Positions 11,615 through 24,039 are shown, counted from the first letter of the stretch. The stretch: DNA of 64,000 nt from Pelodera strongyloides (GCA_036852015.1 JAANDG010000077.1:62001-126000), one strand, 5' to 3'. A program made the numbers and translations. Notes: generated from the sequence alone by a model not told the origin.

Positions 11615-14528
11615 ACTTTTCCCATACATTTCACGACCTTTTGTTCTCTATTTGAACTTGAAACCCGAGATCCTCCATAAACCCTTTTTAAACTCATTAG
11701 CATATTGAATGGGTCAGAGAGAAAATGCGCAATCCCAAAATGGGAAAGTTAATACGCGATGTGTGTGTTGGTCCCGTATTCAATAAACTACACCGTTTTT
11801 AGGGGTTTACGTTTGCAAACGTTTATTTATTCGTTTTTTTTTTCATTTGGAATACATACTATTTTAGTGTATTGGGCCGTGATGTAACATACTTTGCATG
11901 CCAATTTACGCAGAATTCTGTGATCAAAACAATACGATATTCTGAGTATTTACAGTAAATAAATGTTACAATAAAGTTAACTGAGTGCGCGTTAGAACGA
12001 ATAGGCCACAAACTACAGGAAACTACTGCAATATGAGTATTTCACCATACAGAAGGGTGTTTCTTCCCCAAATAATAACACTTGCAGTGGAGCGTATGGC
12101 TTGTTGCAGGAGCTGCAAGAAAAAGTTGTGTATGTCCAAGAATACCAAAAGAATATCAACTGAGAAAACCGTGGAACACTGGCGAAAAAACGATACCCAG
12201 AACCGAGGTGCAAACTCTCTCATAAAAACCACAGATATAGCTTTTTTTCAAATTGTCTGGAACAAATATGTTACACTGAAAAAATGTCCTCCTCCTTTTT
12301 CAATAGACCTAATTATCAATAAAAAATCCTTTGTTTGGGAATAATACACGCTCAATTGTTGATATTACACAAAAATATTATCCAGGGTGCGTGTTTCTGG
12401 CCAAATGTTAGCCGCGCAAGGACTGCGAAAAAAGTGCGCGCCGCCTTCTTGCTGTGACTGCTTGTGTATCATACTACGGCGCACTAGACTTTTAAACAAC
12501 CCTAATTTAGTGAATATATTCTTCCCGGACAAAAAAAATAAGGAACATATTCACAGGAATAAAAGCGCAATTAATATTCCACTATGTAATAACTCTATTA
12601 TTCAGCGTCTGAGAGGGTCGCGTTTTCTACGAAAAATTCACTCATTGTTAGGGGCGAATGGCATAAAGGACGCAAAGGGTTCAGAACACAAATTAAGGAC
12701 ATAGTTGAGTTTTGAGGCTTTATATGAAGCTCAAATACTAGGAGCTAAATACTAGGGAGGGTGGCTTTGGTTACCTTACAAGGTATCACAAACTTAGACC
12801 GAGGAAGAAGAAAAGTAAGAAAGAGAGAGAGAGAAATAAGGAAGAGATAAAGTAAGAAAGAGAGAGAGAGAAATAAGGAAGAGATATAGGAAGTATATAT
12901 ATAGAGAGAGAGAGAGAGAGACTGACAGAGTGAATCTAGAGGAATACCCTTTAACAGGAAAAATAAGACAAAAGTACAATAATTAACGACTGCAATTTGC
13001 CTAATTTTCTCGCAGACAAACACACTAATTACCGTGGAACCGGACGCGTGGTTACTGAATGAGCATTATAACAATAATTAACAAAGATATATAATGTTGC
13101 CTATTTTGTAAGAAACATGGTACAAGTTCTTCATTGTTAGTATTATTGTGTAGAACGAGCAACAAAAGTACATAAGCAAAATATAAGTAGAAAGATATAA
13201 TTTCTAATGAAAATGTTCTTGACATCTGCTGCAGAACTCCAGTCGCAGGAATTATATAGCCTTCTGTCGTATACTGGTATACATGTGAACAAACTTGGGT
13301 ATGCAGTTCCACAGCTTAAGTTTCAAAAACCACGTGACATAACACTTTAACGCGGGAGGCACATTATAGCAACAGATAACTAGTCAGTCCCCATAGGCTA
13401 GTATCTGTTTTCGTTTGTAACAAGTAATACTACATGTATTGTCCTTACATTAATGGCACTTATTCATGAAGACTACCTGCAAAAAAAAGAATAAAGACGC
13501 ACCTCACGGTGTGTTAATATCTTACAACAATGGAAACTACAACTTATTTTAACTAAACGATCTCAAAGATCTACCTTTTAGCTTTTACGCAGTTTTTCAC
13601 GTGTGGATTACGAAAAGTGCTTTTTTATGCAACTTATTGTAGCTTAGTTAGTTATAGATACAAAAATGTTGCAGAAATTTTTAGCAAACAGCATAATGTA
13701 ACTAATTGTAAAGCCAAAATAGGTAACTTGTAAGGTAAGAAGTAAGTTAAACTCACGAGCTCATGTGATTGTAGGAAATTACGTAGCTTGACGGAAGTTT
13801 TTTGACGGATACGCTGACTAAATGGATAAATTGCAGATAAATGTATGCAACATACGACGTCAAGTTGTATAAGAAAATACGTAAAATCCGGAAGCAAATC
13901 CGTAAATAACATCGACAATCGGCGGAATTCAGCAGAGAAAATATGCAATATTCCTCGAAAAAGTTGTAATTTTTTATTTTACGCCCAAAAGAAGTTGGAG
14001 TGCAACAATATTCTCTGATGGTTAAGGGTTGAAGGCTCTAAGGTACGGTAAGGTAAGGTGAGAGACTTTCCCTTACATTCTTGTTGAGCGAAGACGTCGC
14101 GGCGCACGCAGATTTCAACCCAAATGACTTACTGTATGCAAAGCACTTTATCTTTTTATCGTTTATAAAAGGAACTAATAACTGTGATAATGTATTAATC
14201 TTATATATTAGTGTCATTACATGTACACGAGTTTTTTAATTTTTTTATTTATTGTTTTTTTTTTGTAGAAAGGAACCGAAGCAAATCCTGTTTTATGGCT
14301 TCAGTGACCAGTTTTCTTGGTTGAAATTGGAAATAAATTACAATTTCAAGCAAACGAATAAGTAGCAATAAAGTCGCAAATTCATAAATTTTAATTTCAA
14401 ACGTATGTAGATAAATAAAATTTTGCGAAGCGAGTATATTTCTTTTTGAATACAATACATTATACAAATAATAAGTTGAGTGGAAGAATAATTCAAATTG
14501 ACTAGCGAGAAAGCAATTTTCAGCGAGT
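11615..14528. other. Intergenic, no supported gene
   Basis: Contains a 119-codon open frame at 11985-12344 and a 98-codon one at 13652-13948 with no recognisable domain and no splice or codon pattern like the real genes. A family C right end (tttcaaaaaccacgtgacat) is at 13318-13350. Confidence 0.45.
12815..12925 (+). repeat. Purine tract with duplicated gaaataaggaagagata units
   Basis: Two near-identical units of aagtaagaaagagagagagag plus aaataaggaagagata precede a (ga)n run. Confidence 0.85.
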
Positions 14529-14785
14529 ACTATCTTATTATATAAAAGAGTAACTGTAGCGTAATTTGCATACCGATGTGCGTTACGGAAATGCAAATTT
14601 TCGTGTTCGGGTATAAAAAAAGTGTCGCAGCTCAATATCGAAGTATGCTAGTATGCATATGCAATTGTTTCCTATTACGGGAATTCCTTATGATACGTTT
14701 GAAACTTTGTATATAAGTATGCCCATGCTAAACCAATCATATTTCCATGTAAGTCGCCTCAGGCGGCGGGAGCCGACTGGTACAA
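14529..14785 (+). repeat. Dispersed repeat family L
   Basis: It starts tatcttattatataaaagag taactgtagcg and ends cgcctcaggcggcgggagccgactgg. The same two ends occur at 52938-53165 (+) and, reversed, at 35707-35935. Confidence 0.6.
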
Positions 14786-15032
14786 TATAATAATAATTTA
14801 TTACTATAAAATAGTAGTTTCGAAGAAAATAATTGTTTTAGTTGTGACATTCAGTGGCAAACATTATTTTTTCAACTTTCCACGCTTATTAACTTGGCGA
14901 ATTTGAAAAATCAAAATTAGGAATTGTTTGATAAACATATTTACATATTACTTTAAAATAACAGTCAGGAAAGTTCAGATTAGTTACTTGTTACTTTGAT
15001 CTAGACATATAATCGAAATCGAGAGTAATGGT

Positions 15033-15206
15033 TTAAAAAAGCCAAATGCTAGCCCCTTTGGAAAAGTTGCATATGATAAGCAAATCCTATGTATCCTATG
15101 CTAATTTTGTACGATTGCCGTGGACGATCGTACAAAATTAGCATAGGATACATAGGATTTGCTTATCATATGCAAATTTTCCAAAGGGGCTAGCATTTCG
15201 CTTTAA
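15033..15206. repeat. Near-perfect palindrome family D
   Basis: TTAA on both sides. From gctagcccctttggaaaa on, each arm mirrors the other almost base for base through ggatacataggatttgc to a central gattgccgtggacgatc. The left terminal bases (aaaaaagccaaat) have decayed relative to the right (atttcgcttt). Confidence 0.9.
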
Positions 15207-16632
15207 TATTCAAGTCACACCGCGACACTTATATGGGTATGTATGTGTAAGGCTCATGCTTACAATTAGGCATAGGTTTAGACTTTGTATTACAATTACA
15301 TTAGTAGTTTAGTTTTCGACCTATTCTTATTGTTAGATACAATGTTTTACAATCTTAGCCACTATGGAATATGTAAAATACACCGTAGTAAATGTATCGA
15401 AAAATAGCAGTTTTTCTGTAAAAATTCAAAAGGGTAAACCGGGAGCGTAGGCTTAGGTTGGTGTTATCTTATACCCCAAAATTACGATGATACTGTAATA
15501 GTGTTTCTTTTTCTGAAACAGTAAATGACATATCCGCCAACATCTCTACCAAAAACCGGCCGTTATATCGCTTTATCATATAAATTGCGACAAGAGGAAC
15601 AATGAGAAGAATGCAGTGCCCTAAACTAAGAATTATCTTCCAGACGGCGTAAGTAGGGTTCAAGTCTCAAGTTTACGAACTTCATGCTTACGATTCTTAA
15701 GATTACGATACTTCAAGCCTGAATATACAAATTTAAAGCCCCAAGGTTGCACTTATCTACTGCATTTCATTCATGAACACGTTTACATATGAAAACATCC
15801 AAAACATATATGCATATCTATAATTATTTGGGTAATAAAAAAAGCAAATGATGGCAATTATCTGTGGCGTGTACGTGTGGTGTGGACATAGTGGATAATT
15901 AAGGGTTTACTGATAACGCCAACGTATATATTTATATATGCAAGTGCATAAAGCATAAACACCATGATGATGTGCTATGATGTAATAACTGAGATATTAA
16001 TGATCAAATATGCGGGTAATTATTCACTAGTGGATCCATCTACTTGTAGGTGGGGGCGGTTAAACACAGAGATAAACCTAGTTCATAAAGAAATTGCAGT
16101 GCGCCGCAAATGAGCACACCCACCATTGTATCGGAAGCCGCATCAAACCGCTAATATTAACCGAACTCTTGAAGTTCAATGAATAACAACATCTTATTTT
16201 TATAAACCCTATGCAGCTTTCCTTTTGTTGGCGGCCGAAACTCCGAAACTTTCTTACATTGTTCTCTGAACTATTTATTCGCAGTATATATTACAATGAA
16301 GACCTTCAAGCTTCAACAGCACAAACCTCTGAACTAGCCGAAAGTACCATATAAAAATTGATAGAAAACTAAGGGATACAATGGTGCCCTGGGCTGAAGC
16401 AGAACCAGAGAGCATATGCAAATTTGCACTGTTTTCTTATTCTTCTAATTTTCAACGGAAACGTAAAAAGAGCAAATTGAGGGCGGTATTCAATAGCAAA
16501 TACAACGAGACTTTTTAAATGTCTGAGCAAATCTGAGCGGGGGAAATGGGAAAAACAAAAGAAAGATGTCCTTTCTTAATACTATAAGCATCTCATTCAG
16601 CAGGAGGAGAATTGCCAAAAATATATATGAGT
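15207..16632. other. Intergenic; one repeat end, otherwise nothing recognised
   Basis: A right terminus of a family B element (caaaaaccggccgttatatcg) is at about 15548-15573. No gene recognised. Confidence 0.4.
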
Positions 16633-16735
16633 AGAGAGGGAGAGGGAGAGGGAGAGGAGTAGAGAGAGTGAGAGAGAGAGGGATGGAGGGAGAGAGAGAG
16701 AAATAGAGAATTAGGGAGGGAGAGATGGAGAGACA
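16633..16735 (+). repeat. Purine tract (gagggagagg)n
   Basis: Runs of gagagg, gagggag and ga repeats. Confidence 0.9.
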
Positions 16736-17302
16736 TGATGACACAAACATTCTAAAATTATCTTGTTGTTCATAGCATTTCATCGAATATAAACCATAAT
16801 CTAAATCTAATTGTAAGCTCTATCTCATATGCGAGATAGCCTGGGCACCCCGTACTTTACTAAGATAATGAATGGGTCCGGTTAGTATTTGTATTGTTAA
16901 TTTTATGGAACTATACTCAATAAACTACTGATTATTATAAATAATTATACATGAGATAAAGTGAGAGTCTTTCTCACTGGGTAGCGGAATTCACCGAAAT
17001 TCAGTGGGAGTAGGAGTATTAACCCAGGGTCGACACTATTTTTTGGGGCGTTTTGGGTCTTTCTATGCATTTTGTAGCGCAACTGGGTTTTTTTTCGAGG
17101 CTGATGAGGATTGCTTAAAATAAGAGATCAACAATAGGGCCAAATGTTGCATTCTTGAACTTTGACAACTCAGCTGCGTGTGAAACTAGTTTTCCTGAAT
17201 TTTCTATTGGAAAACTGGCTCAAGCGCTCAGACTACGGTACCTATATGTGGATTTTATAACTTTACTTTTAGTGTGTGCGATGTAGACCTATTTTTCTAT
17301 GA

Positions 17303-17488
17303 TTAAAGGGATATAACGGCCGGTTTTTGAAACTTATGTTGGACAGCTGTATTCACATAAATATGTTGCTTGCAAATGAAAATTACCAGAATAAAAAGTC
17401 GCGCCGAATCGTGCAGTTATTTGCATAGACTACATGGGAATACATATCCTAAATTATGCTTCAAAAAACGGATGTTATGCCGCATTAA
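17303..17488. repeat. Palindromic element family B, intact
   Basis: TTAA at both ends. Left end aaagggatataacggccgg tttttgaaac; right end gcttcaaaaaacggatgttatgccgca. TGCAAATGA and a mirrored TTTGCATA lie inside. Confidence 0.8.
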
Positions 17489-18039
17489 GATTGGAATTAT
17501 TGTTTTCAACCGCGTAAACCTGAATGTGCCTCTGTGATGTTATTAGGCCTCTATGATGCGATAAAAAAGTAAGTTATTATCGAGTTATAATAGCAACGTA
17601 AATATAAATTATCACGCAGAGCATTCGACTTCGAAAACACAAAACTGATAATTGCTTTTGCTATTCTCAAAGAAAATAATAAGTATGCTGTAATTGCCTC
17701 TTTTTCCAGAGAAATTGCGCTCATTATCGTTGGTCTTTCGTCGCAAAACTACGCAAAATTCTGAACAGAAAAAGTGAGTAGACGTACTCGAAGCAGCCGT
17801 TTTCTTCATATTATTGCCAACTAGAAACTACTTAACTAACTAGAAAACACTTAATATTCAGCAACGAATAGGAAAGATATGTCTCCAAATGCGGCACTGC
17901 GGAGAAGGCTTAGCGTGTACGCGGCGTCGGAATCGCACACCACTTTATTCATGCGTTCAAGCATGAAAATGCAAATCTATGTAAGTAACAAGGCAACAAT
18001 TATTTGTGTTTCGGAAACTCGTGTTTCGACGACCTGGCC
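17489..18039. other. Intergenic, nothing recognised
   Basis: No conserved coding segment. The open frame starting at 17879 runs into the SINE body and is not considered a gene. Confidence 0.4.
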
Positions 18040-18168
18040 CGAGCCTGAAGACGTCGAGCAATTTGTTACCTGGAATTCGTCGCCTATACTCAGGACCTCT
18101 GCGGAACATGTCATAAGCAAACCTTATATTTGAACTTTCTTGAAGCACGCTCTTGAAGCGTAAAAGAA
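18040..18168 (+). repeat. SINE body, headless copy
   Basis: gcctgaagacgtcgagcaat, then ctcaggacctctgcggaac, atgtcataagcaaac and the end cacgctcttgaagcgtaaaa match the SINE at 39733-40012 closely. Confidence 0.75.
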
Positions 18169-18998
18169 AAAAATCTCAGTTTCGGAATCATAGAACTTGG
18201 TCACCCGTTTCCTTCCCGGGACTAGCGGATGTGGTCCCACCATCTACGGACTCCCAGGATTCAATATAAGAAACGTATCTATTTCAGCGCTTAATTAAAC
18301 GTCAAACAAACAACGTCACCGGCGTTGTTTACTTTACGTTGAGTCAAATCACAAAGCGGAACTGGACACGAAAATTCTGACGAGGCAACCATACAATATC
18401 CCACACAATTACAGCGGTGTATGTTATGAGGTATGGGGTACGGTAGCATTATGTGCCCGAAAGGCGGAGGAGGCGAGCACGAAATTAGCATATACTGCAT
18501 GAATGAGTTGCCTACCCCTCCCTAGGTGAACATATATGAACATATCCCTATTTTGGTAGTTATAGTGAAACAATGTGAAACTCTATACAGATAAAGAACT
18601 AATTATAGCACGTCAGCATCTTATGCAAAATGCACGAAAATATTGAATACTCCGAGAAAATAAACATAAAACCATAAAAGTCGAGGTGTTTGCACCATAA
18701 TCAGCAAAGAACGTTTTGAACTTGGCCAAAAGAGGCGACGCATGTCAGTCAAACTGCTTGATTTGCTATTCTCTGGTGAATTGTTAAAAAAAACACACAA
18801 AAGAAACTTGATCCCTAAATCAAGATGTTCCCTTAGATTAAACAACACACAAACAATGTTAGTTTCCAATGTGAAGAAGGCCAAGGCTTTGCAAAAGAGG
18901 AAGAAGTCATTCTACAGTACGAAAGTGTTGTTAATAATTTACGTGAATTGGGTACACATATAGCATATTGAAGACGAGATTCATGAGAATCTTACTTT
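18169..18998. other. Intergenic, nothing recognised
   Basis: Short open frames on both strands at 18621-18963 overlap each other and show no domain. Confidence 0.4.
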
Positions 18999-19164
18999 TT
19001 AAAGCGGTTTAACAGCCGGTTTTTGAAGCGTATTTTGGATAACTGCATACTCATCCATTATTTGCAAATAAGCATGATTAGAAGGAAAAATCGACCCGAT
19101 GTAAGTTCATAGGAATGCATTTGTCCGACCTACGTTTCAAAAACCGGCTGTTGTACCACTTTAA
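18999..19164. repeat. Palindromic element family B, intact
   Basis: TTAA at both ends; aaagcggtttaacagccgg and tttttgaagcg on the left, cgtttcaaaaaccggctg ttgtaccact on the right. Confidence 0.85.
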
Positions 19165-19699
19165 TGGGTCAGATACCTGCACCTATCAAAACTTAAATAT
19201 TATCAACCTAACCATAAGATACTTAAATGCAAGAGTGTTGGTATGAAATATTATTCTTACCGGAGTTGCCACTATGCTGCGATTGTTAGTGGCTTGTGAC
19301 TCAAAACAGTCACTGAGTGACTGCACAAATAAATGATTGGCCAAGTTCTCTCATTTTGTATTGAAGCACGGTTGGTCCAACATCACTAATTGTGTGATAC
19401 ATTCGCTATTAGAAAAAACTTGATAATTAATTGGTCTCTTTTGTTTGGATTCCAATCACACTATGGATAGAATAGTCACACTTTCTTGATTAATTGGACA
19501 CTGATAAATGTGTTTCATCACAAAATATGTCCACCAAAATACGTTCAAGTATACTGTCTTATAAAAAACCAACTGAATTGTAATATTTGAAAGTCGAGTT
19601 TTGAATATGATATTAACATTGAAATTCATTCACAAAGAATGGTACTGTATTTAAAATATATATGCATAGGTGGGCAGGATTCAAAGAAAAGGCTTCCAA

Positions 19700-19751
19700 C
19701 ATCGACGTCCAACATAAGTTTCAAAAAAAACCGGCTGTTATACCGCTTTAA
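19700..19751. repeat. Right end of a family B element
   Basis: gtccaacataagtttcaaaa ... aaccggctgttataccgctttaa is a complete right terminus with no matching left end. Confidence 0.65.
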
Positions 19752-19998
19752 AAGCAAACAGATTCGAACCACGTGTGAGAATCAATTCCCCCAAACCGTT
19801 GTGTTTCTTCTGCTGAAGGCGTCTTTTTTAAGGAGTACTTTAGACTTTAGGGACACATTAGATATCCCGCGGGTATTATAAATGGGTGCAAAATATACCC
19901 CAAAAAAGGGAAGATGGAAGAGCCGAAAACGAAAGGTATTCTTTGAGGGCAAAGGTAATAGTTATAAGTTAGGAAATCACACGGAACATATCCTGGAG

Positions 19999-20036
19999 AG
20001 AGAGAAGATAGAAGAGAAGAGAAGAGAGAAGAGAGA

Positions 20037-20080
<44 letters not shown>

Positions 20081-20152
20081 AAGAGAGGAGAAGAGAGACA
20101 GAGAATTAGACAGGGAGAAGTTAGGGAAAAAAAAAAAAAAAAAAAAAAAAAA
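19999..20152 (+). repeat. (GA)n / (AGAAG)n tract followed by poly-A
   Basis: agaagagaagagag units, then (ga)n, then a run of over 20 A residues. The Arg/Glu open frame on this strand is a simple-repeat artefact. Confidence 0.95.
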
Positions 20153-20324
20153 GGGAAAGAGAGAGGGAGAGGAGACAATAAAATGAACGTAAAGGGAATG
20201 TAAAATATGTAATAGAAAAAAAACATAAGTACTAGTTAAAATAAAATAAATATAATATAGAGTAATAAGAAAACTGAATGAAAAGTAATAATTGAATAAG
20301 GGTAGATAGTAGGGTACCTCGTTT

Positions 20325-20815
20325 CGACCCCTAAGTCATAGACGAGGATTTATGCCACCGGGGTGGGGTCATCTTCAGTACGATGCCCCGGTGGAATATA
20401 ATTTAAGAATAAGTGGAAATATATTAAAATGTAAGGAAAAAAAGAAGAAAGTAGAGTGTAATTTTCAATGTGGATAGTAATCTGTACTTTGTGGTGTGAC
20501 TGATGTGAGTCCTGTATAGGCTATACTGCTAAAGGCAAACTGAGTGACCCAATCCATTTGCGCAATATGTTAGGGTTTGAGTTATACTTATATGAGATAT
20601 TGGGATAGCGAGTGATTGATTTATGTATGAAACTGATAATAATATTAAATGGGTATCCATTACTGAGAAGTTTATTAATGAATTCCTTAACTTTAAGCTC
20701 AGATGTACATCTATGAATTCTGAGGACTTCTCCTAAAATGCAATTAAGAAAAAAGCAACAAGGTAAGTCAACAGAGAATACAACGTCAGAACAAAGGATG
20801 ATAATACTAAGCGCC
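20325..20815 (-). mobile_element. Decayed reverse-transcriptase fragment, Penelope-like
   Basis: On the minus strand an open frame from about 20814 down to a TAG at 20523-20521 encodes GEVLRIHRCTSELKVKEF followed by a run ending LLSNGYP and FIHKSITRYP. This pattern (G.xxR...C......L...GYP) is typical of the thumb end of Penelope-like reverse transcriptases. Further 3' on the same strand is ctgaagatgacccc with a gggtcgaaacg partner and a 9-bp hairpin (ccaccgggg/ccccggtgg, 20355-20394), a layout I associate with the tails of such elements. No GIY-YIG endonuclease is visible. The 5' side is cut off by a GC-rich island at 20816. Family assignment is from memory of the motif and is not certain. 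Confidence 0.5.
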
Positions 20816-20998
20816 CCCTTCTTCTAACGCCATTAATGCTACCGCAGCGATCCGCGCACCTCAGGCGAAAAACGGTGCGAGGCAAAAGAGGGTTTCACAT
20901 CACCGTCTGACATTGATGCGCGCACTGCAATTGGAGACGCCCTCCGCGTCCGCGCGCTCTTTACGCGAGCTGTTGGGTCAGCGGCCCCCATACTGGCC
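20816..20998. repeat. GC-rich island interrupting the reverse-transcriptase remnant
   Basis: A sharp rise in G+C with gcgcgcactg, cgcgtccgcgcgctc and similar. It starts exactly where the RT-like reading frame ends on its 5' side, so it may be a later insertion. Confidence 0.45.
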
Positions 20999-22232
20999 AG
21001 CCCTTACATTTTTTAGTTAGTAGACATTGGAAGTAACCGCAGATAATTAAAAGTACAAACAACAGAAAAAAACTAGGAACTAAATGTAATTTTTGGTCTC
21101 TTTCAAAAGATCAACTGACAAACAAATTCCTATAGATATTTCATTATTTCAACGGGTTCCGGTCCAATTAATTAATCCACAGGAAAGAGTACATTTAATA
21201 CGGAAATACGAATATAGCTCATGTCTAGAGTGATGGTCCATAAATAGTTAATGCTCTTTGAAGCCGGAAGAACCACAAATCATTCTGACTATGAGTGTAA
21301 GTAGTGTAGTGGCTAGCGCAGTGGACCGGCAATACAAAGGCGCGAGTTCGATTCCGGCTCGAAACCCCATTTTTCGTTTTTGCAATAAATTATGATCATT
21401 GATGAGCGAACTTTTTGTCTTTCGCATTTGCTTTTCACAGCAAATGCTATTCGTCGAACGCTTAATATTCAAACAAACAACTACTTGCGAGTCTGGGCTC
21501 TTTGACCTCTACTTCTGAGTTTATGAATAACAACGAAAAAATCAACAGGCGGTTTCTGGCACATAGTTCTGCTATAATTTATTATTTGCATATTTGCAAC
21601 GCCCTCGAGCAATGTTCCATCGGATATCGCGAATCTGCGGCTATAGAACGGCTCGACCAGCTTGAGCCGTTTCTACGCGGCTCTCTCTATGCCTATGTTT
21701 ATTCTACACTCTAAAGATGTACACGCAGATTGACATTTAATCCAGAAAATCAAGGCTGCACAACTAGCGTTCCATATGTTATAAGTTCAAAAAGGCAAAC
21801 GTTCAAGAATGCTATAAAATTTTAAATATTAATATGTTTTAGTTCCTGGAAGGAATCCTTATGCTTATAAGTATTACATGCACGTCAAGGACGCGATCGC
21901 GATTAATATAGCGTGGCTAGGTTGGCCTATAGAATAGGTCAACTATCATCGGATCTACTGAGAAATTCAGAAGTTGACTAGCAAATGAAGTACTAAAGTC
22001 GCTATAAAACACAGAAGTGGCTGATTAGTTCGGGCAAAAATTATTATGTTGCGAACAATATAATTTCATGAAGAAGTATGTGTTTTAATCAACCAAAAAT
22101 GAGGCATTTTAGAAGAATGGGCACTAGAACTAGAACAGAGAAAATCAAGTTATTTCCTAATTCAATTAATGATAATAAATAATATGAATACTTTAATAAT
22201 AGTAGATAATTTCGTCAATAGAAAATCGTGTT
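20999..22232. other. Intergenic; one tRNA-like segment
   Basis: Apart from 21300-21372 nothing recognised. Confidence 0.4.
21300..21372 (+). repeat. tRNA-like segment, probable SINE head
   Basis: gtggctagcgcagtgg has A-box form and gcgagttcgattccggctcg a B-box form. The 5' and 3' acceptor arms do not pair, so this is read as a tRNA-derived SINE relic. Confidence 0.55.
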
Positions 22233-22396
22233 TTAAAGCGAAATACCGGCCAGTTATTGAAACGCATCGGGTACACCAGCATTCTTATGCAGCATATGTA
22301 AATGGACATAAATTAGAATAAAAAATCGAGCTAAATTCGAGCAAATTTGCATAAATACGTAATAATTCAGTTGTCCGCGACGGTATTTCGCTTTAA
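22233..22396. repeat. Palindromic element family A
   Basis: TTAA left; aaagcgaaataccggccag, ttattgaaacgcatcggg; right arm shortened to gtccgcgacggtatttcgct then TTAA. Its right TTAA (22393-22396) is also the left TTAA of the next element. Confidence 0.8.
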
Positions 22397-22810
22397 AGGG
22401 TCAGGCCCATTTCAAATGACCTCTATTTTTGATGTTTCCATCTTGTTCCTTATGTCAAATATAGTAGGATACGATATTTTTCTAATTTTCAAGCGCAAAA
22501 GTCACGCAGCAATCAGCAATTTACCATGACCAGCCATACCCAACTATTTATCGCAGTTGTCACGCCCCTTCGCTCTAATTGGCCAATATCGCAATTGCCA
22601 CGCCCAATAGAGCATATTGCCCAATTAGAGCAAAGGGCCGTGACAACTCCGATAAATAGTTGGGTATGAGTGGCCATGGTAAATTGCTGCATACTGCGTG
22701 AATTTTGCGCTTGAAAATTAGAAAAATATCGTATCCTACTATATTTGACATAAAGAATAAGACGGAATAATCAAAAATAAGGGTCATTTGAAATGGGCCT
22801 GACCCTTTAA
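22393..22810. repeat. Long palindromic element (aaagggtcaggcccatttc ends)
   Basis: About 418 bp with arms of nearly 200 bp: TTAAAGGGTCAGGCCC at the left, GGGCCTGACCCTTTAA at the right, and matching interior blocks (aaatatagtaggatacgata; gcccttcgctctaattgg) in mirror order. It encodes nothing. Confidence 0.9.
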
Positions 22811-22969
22811 GAACTGATTAGTGTTTACTTTCCGCCAGAAACTCAGTAGGAACTGTACATCCGAAAAAATCCTCTAATAACTATAACTATATTATTTGTG
22901 AGATGCATCTTTGATGATATATATCCTATAATATCTTATATTAAGCCCCCCCCCCTTATATTTTTGCAA

Positions 22970-23083
22970 CTTGTGTGCCATTCCGTTCCGGAAGGATAAC
23001 ACAAAAGGATACACAAATTTGCATTTGACACATGAGAATGCAGTTGCTCACCATGTATTTCAAACCACATGTCATACCCCTTT
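22970..23083. repeat. Family C element, degraded left arm
   Basis: tttgcatttgacacatgaga, then atgcagttgctcaccatg and tttcaaaccacatgtcatac before the final ctttaa match the right half of family C. Confidence 0.55.
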
Positions 23084-23262
23084 AATATCTTTTTGTTTTT
23101 CGCAGACAAGGCACATATGTATCTAGGTTGTCGAGTACCAGCTTCATGTGGTTTCTGCCGTTTTTAGTGGACGAAAAAAAAACTGTTTAGTCTCACGCGC
23201 ACATTTCAAAAACAATTAGCAGCCACATGCTACAATGAAGGGTTCATTGAGCGAATGTTCCA

Positions 23263-23410
23263 GAGGCCATATTCACCACTCCGATTCCCTCGGGGAAATA
23301 TTCCCTCGGGGAAATATTCCCTGGGGACAGAAAATAGAATTTTAATGTGAGAGACGCAGAGAAAAATACGGGGAATTCCCCATGGGGAATTGAATGGTAA
23401 ATATGGCCTC
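23263..23410. repeat. Inverted-repeat element family J
   Basis: gaggccatattcaccactcc on the left and ggtaaatatggcctc on the right, with a duplicated ctcggggaaatattccct and a mirrored ggggaattcccc. Copies also lie at 41941-42092 and 57531-57674. Confidence 0.8.
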
Positions 23411-23554
23411 AAAGGTTTACCCCTGGGTTAGATAGCTAAAGTTAGCGGCTATCGCTAAGTTACAGTACTGTAGACAGTACGGTAACTAGAAGACGCAAAG
23501 AAGAAAAATCCAGTCGAGGTCCTCACTTTTCGAGCCCAAGCAATTTGTTATTGG

Positions 23555-23692
23555 TGAGCTCGTCACCTTATGCAAATGAATATAAATTATAAAAGAATAA
23601 AAATCGAGCTATTGTCGAGCAAATTAGCATAAATAGGTAAGAATTCAATTGATCCCTATGTGTTTCAAAAACCGGCCGGTGTTTCGCTTTAA
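23555..23692. repeat. Family A element, left end lost
   Basis: TGCAAATGA, aaagaataaaaatcgagc, gcaaattagcataaatagg and a right terminus tttcaaaaaccggccggtgt ttcgctttaa. Confidence 0.7.
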
Positions 23693-24039
23693 AAAGACGA
23701 GGGTTCGAAAACAAAACCACCCAAAAGGGGTTTTCGACAACGGCTCACACATTTGGCCTCACCCGACCAGTTCATTTGTGATTAAAAAAATGCTAGCGCA
23801 TGGGAAAACAAACCGTTTAAATTTAATAGTCTACTATACAAATCCATTAAAAAGAGAACATTGATTCCACAAATTGTGGGTGTGGGTACGATTCGCCAAT
23901 TTTTAAACAAAACAAAATGGGACAGGTACTGAAACTAGAATCTAGAGAGACTTAGACGTAGATACTAGAAATATATTTTTTCCTTGTAACGAACGATACA
24001 GTAGTTCGTATTCGAATTTAATGATGAGTCATGATTCAC

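Noticed and set aside
11985..12344. 119-codon plus-strand open frame
   Set aside because: No recognisable domain and ordinary AT-rich composition; opposite-strand frames are open over the same bases.
17879..18133. 84-codon open frame
   Set aside because: Its C-terminal half is the SINE body also found at 39733-40012 and 5283-5345.
19882..20109. Arg/Glu-rich open frame
   Set aside because: Pure translation of a GA/AGAAG simple repeat.
22347..22787. Open frames on both strands with a shared SILFLMSNIVGYDIF-type peptide
   Set aside because: The same peptide on both strands is produced by the arms of the 418-bp palindrome.
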